From Paenibacillus amylolyticus (lineage in GTDB: Bacteria > Bacillota > Bacilli > Paenibacillales > Paenibacillaceae), in the NCBI RefSeq assembly GCF_001570725.1, contig NZ_BCNV01000001.1, forward strand, positions 3,658,001-3,722,000: DNA of 64,000 nt, given 5' to 3'. A program made the translations under genes and the position numbers. The notes under the pieces were generated by a model, which was given only the letters and a program-made list of their open reading frames with translations, was not told the DNA's origin and made no database searches. This document shows, piece by piece, positions 1 through 8,257 of the stretch; position 1 is the stretch's first letter; every line of letters begins with the position of its first letter.

Positions 1-2
1 GT

Positions 3-1133
3 TTTATCGGTCATATGTTGTCCGCTTCCGACTACGAAGTCTGCTTTGTCGCACGTAACCCGAAGAAAATCTCCATGCTTCAACAGAGACAGGAATATCC
101 GATTACCCTGGCAAATAGGGATCAGGATACAACGATTGTCAACAACGTGACTGCCATCAATGTGAGTGAAGTGGATCGTGTTGCGGAAGAGATCGCTTCA
201 GCCGATCTGATCACAACCGCCGTGGGTGTATCTGCACTCGGAGATATCGCTGAGCCGATCGCCAAAGGCATTCAACTTCGCATGAAAAACAATAATCAGG
301 CTCCGCTGCATATTATCGCTTGCGAGAACGCCATCGGTGGCAGCACCCGACTGAAAAAACGCATCTATCCATTCCTGGATGAATCAACCCGTAATAAAGC
401 CGAACGTTATGTTTCTTTCCCCAATGCAGCTGTGGACCGAATTGTTCCGGCTCAAAACCACAAGGACCCGCTGCAGGTCACTGTTGAACCTTTTTACGAA
501 TGGGTCGTTCATCGTCCAGCACTTCTAGATGGTTTTAAGAAAATAGATGGCGTCCACTATGTGGATTCGCTTGAACCTTATATTGAGCGTAAAATGTTCA
601 CGGTAAATACAGGCCACTGTGTCGCCGCATACTTCGGCTATCTCGAAGGATTCAAGACGATCCGCCAGGTGATGAGTAATTCCACCCTGCGGGCCAAGGT
701 GCGCCATGTTATGGAAGAGACCGGTCAAATGCTCATCCAGAAGCACGGATTCAACGCTCAGAAGCATAACAAATATATCGACACCATACTGGAACGCTTC
801 GCCAATCCCAACCTGACGGATCAGGTTACCCGGGTCGGACGTTCCCCCCTTCGCAAGCTTTCGCCTCATGATCGGCTTGTTCGCCCAGCGATGCAGGCCA
901 GTGAATTCGGAATTGAAATTCCTCATTTAACTTCTGCTATGGCGGCCGCAATGCTGTTCAATGACGAACGCGACGAGGAAGCCATGAAGCTCCAATACAT
1001 GATTCGCGAAGAGGGTGTCTCCACCTTCATCCGTGAACGCATGGGAATTCCCGACGAACATCCCGTTCATCAGAATGTCATCGCCCGCTATCAAGAACTG
1101 AGAGGGCGCAAGGAATCGACTATACTAACCTGA
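3..1133 (+). CDS. mtlD: Mannitol-1-phosphate 5-dehydrogenase, 5' end cut by window
   Basis: NAD-dependent oxidation of mannitol 1-phosphate to fructose 6-phosphate in the cytoplasm, after PTS uptake of mannitol. The reading frame is open to the window edge: the codons just before the first ATG (15) read FIGH, which matches the FIG(x)L end of the Rossmann GxGxxGRGFIG loop of MtlD, so the true start is upstream and only about 20 residues are missing. Visible family landmarks are the ACENAIGGS segment, YVSFPNAAVDRIVP, and VNTGHCVAAYFGYLEG with the catalytic-site region. The C-terminus appears complete. The rest of the mannitol operon (mtlA/mtlF/mtlR) would lie upstream, outside the window. Confidence 0.95.
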   Translation, partial: FIGHMLSASDYEVCFVARNPKKISMLQQRQEYPITLANRDQDTTIVNNVTAINVSEVDRVAEEIASADLITTAVGVSALGDIAEPIAKGIQLRMKNNNQAPLHIIACENAIGGSTRLKKRIYPFLDESTRNKAERYVSFPNAAVDRIVPAQNHKDPLQVTVEPFYEWVVHRPALLDGFKKIDGVHYVDSLEPYIERKMFTVNTGHCVAAYFGYLEGFKTIRQVMSNSTLRAKVRHVMEETGQMLIQKHGFNAQKHNKYIDTILERFANPNLTDQVTRVGRSPLRKLSPHDRLVRPAMQASEFGIEIPHLTSAMAAAMLFNDERDEEAMKLQYMIREEGVSTFIRERMGIPDEHPVHQNVIARYQELRGRKESTILT

Positions 1134-1285
1134 TATGATCTATTAGGGTTACTGGTTCGATCCCGCAAACTGAATAGAAGCATGGCCAAGAAGCCGGGAA
1201 GAACCTATGCATCAGCATTGTTCCTTCCGGCTCTTTGTCTTTGCACAGCACGGTACACTCTGTAATGTAGTAACCCCGTCAATAA

Positions 1286-1323
1286 AAACAGCGTATCTCC
1301 TCTCTCAAGGAAACACGCTGTTT
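1286..1323 (-). terminator. Rho-independent terminator for the 1382-2272 gene
   Basis: Nine-base-pair stem AAACAGCGT (1286-1294) / ACGCTGTTT (1315-1323) with a 20-nt loop. Read on the minus strand it is followed by TTTTTATT, so it fits termination of the leftward lipoprotein gene. On the plus strand the T-run is poor, so it would serve mtlD less well. Confidence 0.7.
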
Positions 1324-1381
1324 AATGGTATCGTTTTAACTTACTTTATCGTTTGGCTTAGGCGTGTAGCTCATCCATTTT

Positions 1382-2272
1382 CTACTCATTCATGATTGAA
1401 TTAAGGGACGCATATGCCATGGGCAGGAAACCTTCGGACGGTTCACCAATCGGTGCATGGATGTGGAAAACAAAACCATTGCCATCCAGTTCCTTAACAA
1501 TAAAGTACTCTGTTTTCTTATCATTCTGGGACATCATGTATAGTTGTGCATCCTTCATCGGACCATTGCTGAGTTGTTCAGCCGTTAATTGCTTCACTTC
1601 CCCTGTTTCGGACAACTCTTCCTTGGCATCCATCCTCAGCGCATCCAGATTGTAATCCGCCGGCAGCTTCTCAATCTCTACCTCATAATCCGGATCAATC
1701 TTCATCGATAATTCCTGGTCTTCCGCGTCAAAAGCCATCGGTTCAAACACATAAAGTGAATACCCTTTCGCTTGTGCCAGTGTCACTGGGCGCTTCTCGG
1801 TCATTCCTTCTACCGTTATTTCCAGCTCTGACGTCTTCGGACGATCGGACGTTACAGTACCGCCTGCATTGGAACCGTTATTGTCATCACTTGATTCGAT
1901 TTTTGCAATCTCAGTGAGGACCAGCTGTTTCGTTGTTGCATCAATGGTTTTCTCTACATATTTGAAACGAACGGAATCTTCGTCATCGATATCATCCAGT
2001 GACTTCTGCAGATTTTCGCCCACCTGGAATGCCATCGGTTCTTCATTCACTCGAATCTCGACGGTGTGCGGATCAGCCCATCCAGTCAGAATGCCTTCGG
2101 CTTCGATTGCAGCACTTTCATTCGGCTGTTGCTCCGGTGCGGGTGACTGTTCTTCCGTATTATTCACTGGTGGCTGTGTAGCAGGATTGCTGTTCCCACA
2201 GGCCACAAGCGAGAATCCCATAAGTAGAACCAGTAGTGATGCACTGACTTTCATTGTATTTCCTTTTCGCAT
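1382..2272 (-). CDS. Putative lipoprotein of unknown function
   Basis: A 296-residue secreted lipoprotein: short charged N-terminus, hydrophobic stretch and lipobox LVAC|G at about residue 25, followed by a Pro/Glu/Gln-rich linker of about 30 residues that would lift the domain from the membrane. The rest is acidic and soluble with no motif I recognise. A segment around residues 60-115 (GWADPHTVEIRVN and following) looks like a small beta domain found in several Bacillota lipoproteins. The first ATG is chosen because GGAGGTG lies a few bases upstream; a second ATG six codons on is possible. Transcribed leftward after the deacetylase and YkyA-like genes with a 142-nt gap. Confidence 0.75.
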   Translation of the reverse strand: MRKGNTMKVSASLLVLLMGFSLVACGNSNPATQPPVNNTEEQSPAPEQQPNESAAIEAEGILTGWADPHTVEIRVNEEPMAFQVGENLQKSLDDIDDEDSVRFKYVEKTIDATTKQLVLTEIAKIESSDDNNGSNAGGTVTSDRPKTSELEITVEGMTEKRPVTLAQAKGYSLYVFEPMAFDAEDQELSMKIDPDYEVEIEKLPADYNLDALRMDAKEELSETGEVKQLTAEQLSNGPMKDAQLYMMSQNDKKTEYFIVKELDGNGFVFHIHAPIGEPSEGFLPMAYASLNSIMNE

Positions 2273-2414
2273 ATGAACACCTCCGTTAGCTTATACGCAA
2301 TGATGCTTGTCCATGTCGCTTCTCATCCATTGGCTTGGCTGTATACTAGTACTTACACGGGAGACAGGCGGCTCAATCATGCAAAATGTCTGAATGGTTG
2401 CTCAGATCCTCTGC

Positions 2415-3068
2415 TTAGCTGGCCTGATCCATCTGTACCAGTTTCGCATTGGCTCCGTTAAATGCTTTGGTCTGAAGATTAAATTGCTTTCGGAATTCAG
2501 CAAGCTGCGCATATTCGCTATTCCGTACCCGGATGGCTCGCTTGATCTTAACCAGATTAGGTTCCACACTTTCACTCATCAGGCCATATAACTGCTCATC
2601 TGCATTCAGACTCTGCTGATACGAAGCCACGAAATTTTCAAATGCACGTGCTCTTGCTTCAAATTGATCCAACACCTTCTCAGCCTGGGCCAACGTTTCT
2701 TCATTTTCAAACGATAGTTCCTTAAGGGAGCTGCGCAGGGCCACCGTCTTCTCGTTGGTTTCTTTCATGGCCTCTTCCGCCTGCTTCAACAACGTTCTTC
2801 GTTCATGAATATGCTCTGCTGCCTGATCCAGAAGTGCTTCGAGATCACTGTTTTTATTCTTGCCTTTATCTAAAATAGTCTTGTATAATTTCATGTCTTC
2901 CTGCTCATGACCAGCCAAGGCCTTCAAGCTCTGATCGATCACCTGACCGCTGAGCACCAATTGATTCACCTGATTTGCCGCAGGCTCCTGCGGCTCTCCA
3001 CAACCACTTGCCAGCAGAATTAGCAATACGCTAACTGCCGCAAGCGCCATTTTTTTACTCGTTAGCAC
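2415..3068 (-). CDS. YkyA-like cell-wall-associated lipoprotein
   Basis: A 217-residue lipoprotein with signal peptide and lipobox LASGC at residues 19-23, followed by an almost entirely helical, heptad-rich chain (residues 35-215). That is the layout of the YkyA family (Putative cell-wall binding lipoprotein, PF10368). The cellular role of the family is not established; extracytoplasmic coiled coil at the membrane-wall interface is inferred. The start is GTG (minus strand), preceded by AGGAAGGG at suitable distance. It lies 37 nt downstream of the polysaccharide deacetylase gene on the same strand, so the two probably form an envelope-related operon. Confidence 0.75.
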   Translation of the reverse strand: MLTSKKMALAAVSVLLILLASGCGEPQEPAANQVNQLVLSGQVIDQSLKALAGHEQEDMKLYKTILDKGKNKNSDLEALLDQAAEHIHERRTLLKQAEEAMKETNEKTVALRSSLKELSFENEETLAQAEKVLDQFEARARAFENFVASYQQSLNADEQLYGLMSESVEPNLVKIKRAIRVRNSEYAQLAEFRKQFNLQTKAFNGANAKLVQMDQAS

Positions 3069-3105
3069 CCAAGCCCTTCCTCTCTTGCATCATCTTGTTG
3101 TTATA

Positions 3106-4014
3106 TTACAAGCGGCTATCTCCGCTAAAATTGGCTACCCAATGTGCATCCGGATCGTATACTTCGAACTCGTAGCCCCGGTCTTCCAGCAGTTTCAGAA
3201 TCCGTGGCAAAGCCTGAACCGTCTGCTCCCGCTCATGCATCAGAATCACTTCCTTATCCCGATGTACACTTTTGCTCACACGAGCCACAATTTTATCCGG
3301 CTGACCTGGAAGATTCCAATCGAGTGAATCTGTCGTCCAGTCCCACATTTTGAACCCGGCCGCCGCAATGTCACCTCTGAACTTTTCACCGATCTGTGGG
3401 CTGCTGCCATAAGGTGCACGAATAAGATGAGGTGTAACACCGATCAGGTCCTGCACCATCTTCTGCTCCTTCTTAAACTCTTTCACAAAGTTTGCGGAAC
3501 TGCCGCTCTTATACAGCTTTTTATAGTTATGCGTCATGCTGTGGAGTCCAGGATAACTACCTTCCTTCAACAGCCGTTTCACTGCATCAGGATGCTGATT
3601 CAACTGACGTCCGATCATGAAAAAGGTAGCTTTCGCCTCATGTTGCTTCAATATATCCAGCAGTTGTTCTGTATATTCAGTTGGCCCATCATCGAACGTT
3701 ATGTATGCCAATTTGCGAACCTGGCCCTGAAACCGTGCCGGCTCCTCCTTCGCATCCGGAGTAACTTGTATCATGCCGAGCTTGGCGGGCTGTTCTATTA
3801 CAGTAATCGGAGGCGGCGCCACAACGCTTTTGATCCAATGTGTCATGCCAAGGAATACATATGTAATACCGGTAACGAACAGTACCAGGAGCATTAGAGC
3901 TATGCTAATCCTTCCATACCGGATTTTTCTTCGTTTATGTGTTTTCGTGCGACTTGTGCTAGGCGGAATACTGCCACGTTCTCCCGCTCTCTCTTGTTGG
4001 ACTCTCACTGTCAT
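3106..4014 (-). CDS. Polysaccharide deacetylase (NodB domain), membrane-anchored
   Basis: 302 residues. A basic N-terminal stretch (residues 1-32) is followed by one transmembrane segment (about 35-60, ISIALMLLVLFVTGITYVFL), then a NodB deacetylase domain (about 95-290) facing outward. The metal/catalytic motifs are present: TFDDGP (motif 1), HSMTH (motif 2), and RAPYGSS (motif 3); HER in place of the usual motif-5 HD/HT. Likely substrate is peptidoglycan or another cell-surface N-acetylglucosamine polymer (PgdA/PdaA group), but specificity cannot be read from sequence. First gene of a leftward unit with the YkyA-like lipoprotein. Confidence 0.88.
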   Translation of the reverse strand: MTVRVQQERAGERGSIPPSTSRTKTHKRRKIRYGRISIALMLLVLFVTGITYVFLGMTHWIKSVVAPPPITVIEQPAKLGMIQVTPDAKEEPARFQGQVRKLAYITFDDGPTEYTEQLLDILKQHEAKATFFMIGRQLNQHPDAVKRLLKEGSYPGLHSMTHNYKKLYKSGSSANFVKEFKKEQKMVQDLIGVTPHLIRAPYGSSPQIGEKFRGDIAAAGFKMWDWTTDSLDWNLPGQPDKIVARVSKSVHRDKEVILMHEREQTVQALPRILKLLEDRGYEFEVYDPDAHWVANFSGDSRL

Positions 4015-4236
4015 GCCACTTCCTTACTTTCATTTTTTCCCGATTATTGGTATATTATCTCGTTTCATGTCTCTATATAGAAGATTAATAGAAAAATGGA
4101 TCGGGAGAATGACAGAATAGTTACAAGCCCGGTTACAATCTACTTATCTCTTCGTTCTCTTTATCTTTCCTGCGGTTACCTTCTCCTGTATAATGAAGTG
4201 ATTTACGCCATCAGACTTCAAGAAGGAGCTACACCC

Positions 4237-5181
4237 ATGACAAGCTTGAACCGTGCCGGCAGATCCATCTATCTGCTATTCTTTGTCGGCATTATCGCCA
4301 TTTCTTTTTCTTCGATCTTTGTACGCTGGTCTACCGCAGATGTTGCGGTCATTGCCATGTACCGTCTATTTCTGACCAATCTGCTGATGCTGCCTTTTGT
4401 CTGGAAATACAGACACGAGATGATACGCCTGAGCTTACGGCAATGGGGCTTGCTGCTTGCATCCGGTGTGATGCTGGCCCTTCATTTTCTGCTCTGGATG
4501 GGTTCGCTGCGGCTCACCAGTGTTGCCAGTTCCACAGTTATTCTCGCGCTGGAGCCTATACTGATTCTTGCCGGTTCGGTATGGCTGTTCAAAGCCAAAA
4601 TTAACCGCATGATGATCATCGGCATGGGCATCGCCCTGCTCGGCTCAATCGTCATTGGCGCAGGAGATTTCCAGTTAGCAGGTACTGCACTGCAAGGTGA
4701 TGTCCTGTCTTTACTTGGCACAATCGCAGTCGCCGTCCATATGCTGCTAGGTCAATTTTTGCGAGCGGGACTTAGTGCATTTTCGTATAACTTCTGGGTA
4801 TTCTTTGTCGCCGCTTGCACGCTGGCGGTATATAATCTGATCATGGGCCATCCGTTCGGGGGCTATGCTGCGTCAGAGTGGGGAATCTTCCTGCTGCTCG
4901 CCATTGTGCCAACGATCTTTGGACACTACCTTTTCAACTGGCTGCTTCAATATATGAATGCCACGACGGTATCCATGGGCGTACTTGGAGAACCCGTATT
5001 CTCTTCATTACTAGCCTGGATGCTGCTCGGCGAGTCCCTCAGTGCATTACAGATGTCTGCCGGGGTCGTCATTATATTCGGAGTATGGATTTTCATTCGA
5101 TATGGCAAAACCAAACCTCAACCCATTCCTGCTGATGCTCCTATCGCTGGCAAAGGGCCTGTTGAACCTACAGTGGTGTAA
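4237..5181 (+). CDS. EamA/DMT-family permease
   Basis: A 314-residue integral membrane protein with about ten hydrophobic segments and the internal duplication of two EamA domains (the second begins near residue 160), typical of drug/metabolite-transporter permeases. These export amino acids, metabolites or toxic compounds; the substrate is unknown. The frame is open further upstream, but the start is placed at the ATG preceded by AGAAGGAG at about 8 nt, just before the first transmembrane segment. Stand-alone gene, divergent from the deacetylase unit and followed by the sulfurtransferase gene on the same strand. Confidence 0.88.
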   Translation: MTSLNRAGRSIYLLFFVGIIAISFSSIFVRWSTADVAVIAMYRLFLTNLLMLPFVWKYRHEMIRLSLRQWGLLLASGVMLALHFLLWMGSLRLTSVASSTVILALEPILILAGSVWLFKAKINRMMIIGMGIALLGSIVIGAGDFQLAGTALQGDVLSLLGTIAVAVHMLLGQFLRAGLSAFSYNFWVFFVAACTLAVYNLIMGHPFGGYAASEWGIFLLLAIVPTIFGHYLFNWLLQYMNATTVSMGVLGEPVFSSLLAWMLLGESLSALQMSAGVVIIFGVWIFIRYGKTKPQPIPADAPIAGKGPVEPTVV

Positions 5182-5280
5182 CTTGCGTTTGTATTAGGAT
5201 TTTTGTAAAAAACAACTGGGACCTGCACCACGCAGATTCCGGTTGAATCCATCCCACTACATATAAGGCGGTGTATTTTC

Positions 5281-6117
5281 ATGAAAAATATTGTATCCAT
5301 GCGCTGGCTGCTCGCCAGAATGTACGAACCGGATGTCGTCATTGCAGATTGCCGATTCTTGCTCGGTCAGCCGGAGGCTGGAAGACAAGCCTATGAAGCT
5401 GGACATATTCCAGGAGCTGTCTATCTTGATCTGGAAAAAGATCTGTCCTCTCCTGTGTCTGCGCACGGAGGACGTCACCCGCTTCCTGATCCGGCTGTTC
5501 TCGCAAGTCGTCTCTCCAAAGCTGGCATCGGCTCCAATAGTCGTATTGTTGCTTATGACGATCAAGGCGGCATGAACGCCTCACGATTGTGGTGGCTGCT
5601 TCGCTACATGGGTCATGAGCAGGTGTATATCATGGATGAAGGCTTCTCCGCTTGGCAAAATGCCAAGTTCCCGGTGACTCAGGATGTGCCCGTGCAGATC
5701 CCGTCTTCATTTGACGTGAACGTACAGCCGCAGATGCTGGCAAGTGTCGAAGATGTACAGCATGCTTCGGCAAGCGGTAGCGCCGTGCTGATTGACTCCC
5801 GCGATGCCCGCCGCTATGCGGGTCTAGAGGAACCGATTGATGCCAAGGCCGGACATATTCCGGGTGCGTTGAACTACTTTTGGAAAGATGTGTTGGATTG
5901 GGATGGACGTTGGACAGGTACTGAGGTGTTAGAAGAGCGTTTCAGTAAGCTGGACAAGGATGGTGCGATTATCGTGTATTGCGGCTCCGGCGTATCCGCT
6001 TGCCCGAACGTGATTGCGCTGGAAGAAGCGGGATTCTCCAATGTGAAGCTGTACTCCGGAAGTTGGAGCGACTGGATTAGTTATGAGGAGAATCCGGTGG
6101 CTACAGGGGAAAAATAA
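5281..6117 (+). CDS. Sulfurtransferase with two rhodanese domains (thiosulfate / 3-mercaptopyruvate type)
   Basis: 278 residues, the usual length of tandem-rhodanese sulfurtransferases. The N-terminal, non-catalytic domain spans about residues 1-130 and the catalytic domain 150-275 with active-site Cys234 in the loop CGSGVSA. The enzyme moves sulfane sulfur from thiosulfate or 3-mercaptopyruvate to an acceptor such as cyanide or a thiol; the loop resembles the CG(S/T)GVTA loop of mercaptopyruvate enzymes, but the donor is not certain. Start ATG follows AAGGCGGTG. From codon 61 to the end it is duplicated at 7449-8090, and its 3' end with terminator is found again, decayed, near 10.1 kb. This is the only intact copy. 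Confidence 0.9.
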   Translation: MKNIVSMRWLLARMYEPDVVIADCRFLLGQPEAGRQAYEAGHIPGAVYLDLEKDLSSPVSAHGGRHPLPDPAVLASRLSKAGIGSNSRIVAYDDQGGMNASRLWWLLRYMGHEQVYIMDEGFSAWQNAKFPVTQDVPVQIPSSFDVNVQPQMLASVEDVQHASASGSAVLIDSRDARRYAGLEEPIDAKAGHIPGALNYFWKDVLDWDGRWTGTEVLEERFSKLDKDGAIIVYCGSGVSACPNVIALEEAGFSNVKLYSGSWSDWISYEENPVATGEK

Positions 6118-6138
6118 AATAAGTGTAGGAAAGTACAA

Positions 6139-6163
6139 AAAGCCCACGCTCACCGTGGGCTTT
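6139..6163. terminator. Bidirectional terminator between sulfurtransferase and propeller gene
   Basis: Ten-base-pair stem AAAGCCCACG / CGTGGGCTTT with a 5-nt loop. T-runs on both strands (TTTCAC on plus, TTTTTGTAC on minus) suit the converging genes ending at 6117 and 6227. A near-identical hairpin follows the decayed third sulfurtransferase copy at 10261. Confidence 0.8.
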
Positions 6164-6226
6164 CACTAATGTCTAAAATCTCTTCTTCAATAGTCTATCT
6201 GTTTTTTCATGGATCAGGGCTAATTA

Positions 6227-7204
6227 TTATTTTTTCACTTTCCCATCAAATCCAACCTTATACACGGTATCTTTCTTAGAAGATAGGACTGCAAAACCCC
6301 CCTCTACTTTCCCCAAAAACTGATCATTAGTATCCAAAGAAAGCAACTTGTTCGTTTTACCAGTATAGCGACTATAAACATGTATATCTGTCTTAAAATT
6401 GCCTACGTCGTCTACGGCCTTAAAAGTTGTATAATAGAACTTATTATCGACATATGCTACAGGGTCAAGAGTATACTCCTTCGAGACAAATGTTGTCTTT
6501 CTAGTTCCGTTCGGATCTACAAAGACACCTATATAACTGTCATTATAACGTCCTTCCACCACCTCAGAAAAAAACAAAACATCGCCATAAAATTCGTATG
6601 CCGAAACACCTTTTGAGGATATGACCTTAGCTCCTGTACCATCTTTCTTCATACGATACAATTTGTCATTATCATAGTTTTTATAGTATATATACCCTTT
6701 ATTAATCGTGATAAATTTATCAATTCCCACATCGTTAAAAGGAGGTTTAGACATAACAATCTTTTCCTTTGTGCCATCTGTTCTCATTGAGCCAAAAGAC
6801 AAAGGGGTTTGAAAATCCTCGTCACCTTTTCTCCTTTTCAAAAAGTAAATCGTATCTCCTACAACATCAATACTTGAAAAATCTGGATCTTGGCTTATAT
6901 AAGTAAACGCTGAACCATCTTTTTTAATTTTAGCGATCTGAAAAAACCACTCATCTGTCCCGTCCGATACCAAGAAATATATCCACTCTCCAGCCATTTG
7001 TGAATCTCGAACATACTTAGGATAAATAGACTTTGTTGTGCTTTTGTTATCTGTGAATGTCGTAACGTTAATTCCAAAGAATCTGCTAAACTCATTTTCA
7101 CTATCCCAAACTAGAGAATCTTCAGAAGCTCCCGTCCCATATGCAGGTACTACTCCAAACAACATAATCACACTTAACAACGCTATTATATACTTTTTCC
7201 TCAT
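6227..7204 (-). CDS. Secreted beta-propeller-like protein (DUF5050-type)
   Basis: 325 residues. Cleavable signal peptide (residues 1-24, basic MRKK then a hydrophobic core ending near AYG), then repeated units of about 45 residues of the form 'I-Y-Y/F-x(n)-DG-T'. Examples are YFLKRRKG, RMKKDGTGAKVIS, YFLVSDGTDEW and VLFFSEV, the pattern of the LRP1-like/DUF5050 six-bladed propeller found in Bacillota surface proteins. Function unknown; such proteins may bind ligands at the cell surface. RBS AAGGAGAG precedes the ATG. The gene is clearly more AT-rich than both flanking sulfurtransferase copies, and it lies between them in reverse orientation, which suggests acquisition or rearrangement. Confidence 0.7.
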   Translation of the reverse strand: MRKKYIIALLSVIMLFGVVPAYGTGASEDSLVWDSENEFSRFFGINVTTFTDNKSTTKSIYPKYVRDSQMAGEWIYFLVSDGTDEWFFQIAKIKKDGSAFTYISQDPDFSSIDVVGDTIYFLKRRKGDEDFQTPLSFGSMRTDGTKEKIVMSKPPFNDVGIDKFITINKGYIYYKNYDNDKLYRMKKDGTGAKVISSKGVSAYEFYGDVLFFSEVVEGRYNDSYIGVFVDPNGTRKTTFVSKEYTLDPVAYVDNKFYYTTFKAVDDVGNFKTDIHVYSRYTGKTNKLLSLDTNDQFLGKVEGGFAVLSSKKDTVYKVGFDGKVKK

Positions 7205-7439
7205 CTAACTCTCCTTAAAATATGTATTTTTCTACAGTCATTATTGTAAATTGTATTTACATATAACACAATCATTCCCTATCGATTCCGATTTCACTTT
7301 CCAAATTCAATATAAATTATTGCTGGCAGGGAAAAGTTTTTTCCTGTATATGGCCAACTTTGGTGCAGGCATGGGTGTTCTGATGATCGATTCCTCCAAT
7401 ACCCCTTCGTTTGACCGCTGGGAAGGGAACTTGTAACCC

Positions 7440-8123
7440 ATGGGATTTGCGCACGGAGGACGTCACCCGCTTCCTGATCCGGCTGTTCTCGCAAGTCGTC
7501 TCTCCAAAGCTGGCATCGGCTCCAATAGTCGTATTGTTGCTTATGACGATCAGTGCGGCATGAACGCCTCACGATTGTGGTGGCTGCTTCGCTACATGGG
7601 TCATGAGCAGGTGTATATCATGGACGAAGGCTTCTCCGCTTGGCAAAATGCCAAGTTCCCGGTGACTCAGGATGTGCCCGTTCAGATCCCGTCTTCCTTT
7701 GATGTGAACGTGCAGCCGCAGATGCTGGCAAGTGTTGAGGATGTGCAACAAGCTTCGGCAAGTGGCAATGCTGTGCTGATCGATTCTCGCGATGCCCGCC
7801 GCTACGCTGGATTAGAGGAACCGATTGATGCCAAGGCCGGACATATTCCGGGTGCGTTGAACTACTTTTGGAAAGATGTGTTGGATTGGGACGGACGTTG
7901 GACAGATACAGAGGTGTTAGAAGAGCGTTTCAGTAAGCTGGACAAGGATGGTGCGATCATCGTGTATTGCGGTTCTGGCGTCTCGGCCTGCCCGAATGTG
8001 ATTGCGCTGGAAGAAGCGGGATACTCGAATGTGAAGTTGTATTCCGGAAGTTGGAGCGACTGGATTAGCTATGAGGGGAACCCCGTGGCTACAGGTAATA
8101 CGGAAGCGGACAGAGAAGTATAG
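7440..8123 (+). CDS. 5'-truncated duplicate of the sulfurtransferase
   Basis: 227 residues corresponding to residues 61-275 of the gene at 5281 with a short new C-terminal tail (GNTEADREV). The match starts abruptly at 7449 (first copy 5461) and continues without gaps for about 640 bases. The first 150 bases are almost identical, the rest diverges mostly at third codon positions. The catalytic loop CGSGVSA is intact (Cys177), but the first 60 residues, about half of the N-terminal rhodanese domain, are replaced by three codons. The upstream 130 bases have an unrelated, GC-richer stretch. Whether this start (weak GGGAAGGGA, 11 nt upstream) is used is doubtful. Either a pseudogene or a shortened, possibly active sulfurtransferase; the near absence of frame-breaking changes argues that it decayed recently or is kept. 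Confidence 0.7.
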   Translation: MGFAHGGRHPLPDPAVLASRLSKAGIGSNSRIVAYDDQCGMNASRLWWLLRYMGHEQVYIMDEGFSAWQNAKFPVTQDVPVQIPSSFDVNVQPQMLASVEDVQQASASGNAVLIDSRDARRYAGLEEPIDAKAGHIPGALNYFWKDVLDWDGRWTDTEVLEERFSKLDKDGAIIVYCGSGVSACPNVIALEEAGYSNVKLYSGSWSDWISYEGNPVATGNTEADREV

Positions 8124-8139
8124 CAGTATATCGATGTTG

Positions 8140-8179
8140 AATACATCGCCAGGTGGCTTATCTGCCCCGGCGATGTATT
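8140..8179 (+). terminator. Terminator after the truncated sulfurtransferase
   Basis: Eleven-base-pair perfect stem AATACATCGCC / GGCGATGTATT followed by TTTCT. It differs from the terminators of copies 1 and 3. Confidence 0.8.
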
Positions 8180-8209
8180 TTTCTATGTTTTGATTCATGA
8201 TAACAAAAA

Positions 8210-8239
8210 AACCGTGATGGACATCTGTCCACCACGGTT
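8210..8239 (-). terminator. Terminator of the acetamidase gene
   Basis: Fourteen-position stem (8210-8223 / 8226-8239, one mismatch) with a two-base loop, followed on the minus strand by seven Ts. It lies 18 nt after the stop of the leftward acetamidase gene. Confidence 0.85.
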
Positions 8240-8257
8240 GAATAATGAAATCTATTA

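Noticed and set aside
4096-4236. Extension of the EamA permease start by 47 codons.
   Set aside because: No RBS upstream of that ATG, and the extra residues come before the normal family start; AGAAGGAG precedes the chosen ATG.
7251-7437. A 61-codon plus-strand frame ending just before the truncated sulfurtransferase.
   Set aside because: The first part is AT-rich intergenic sequence. The last 40 codons look like a coding fragment but match no family I can name, so it is not called.
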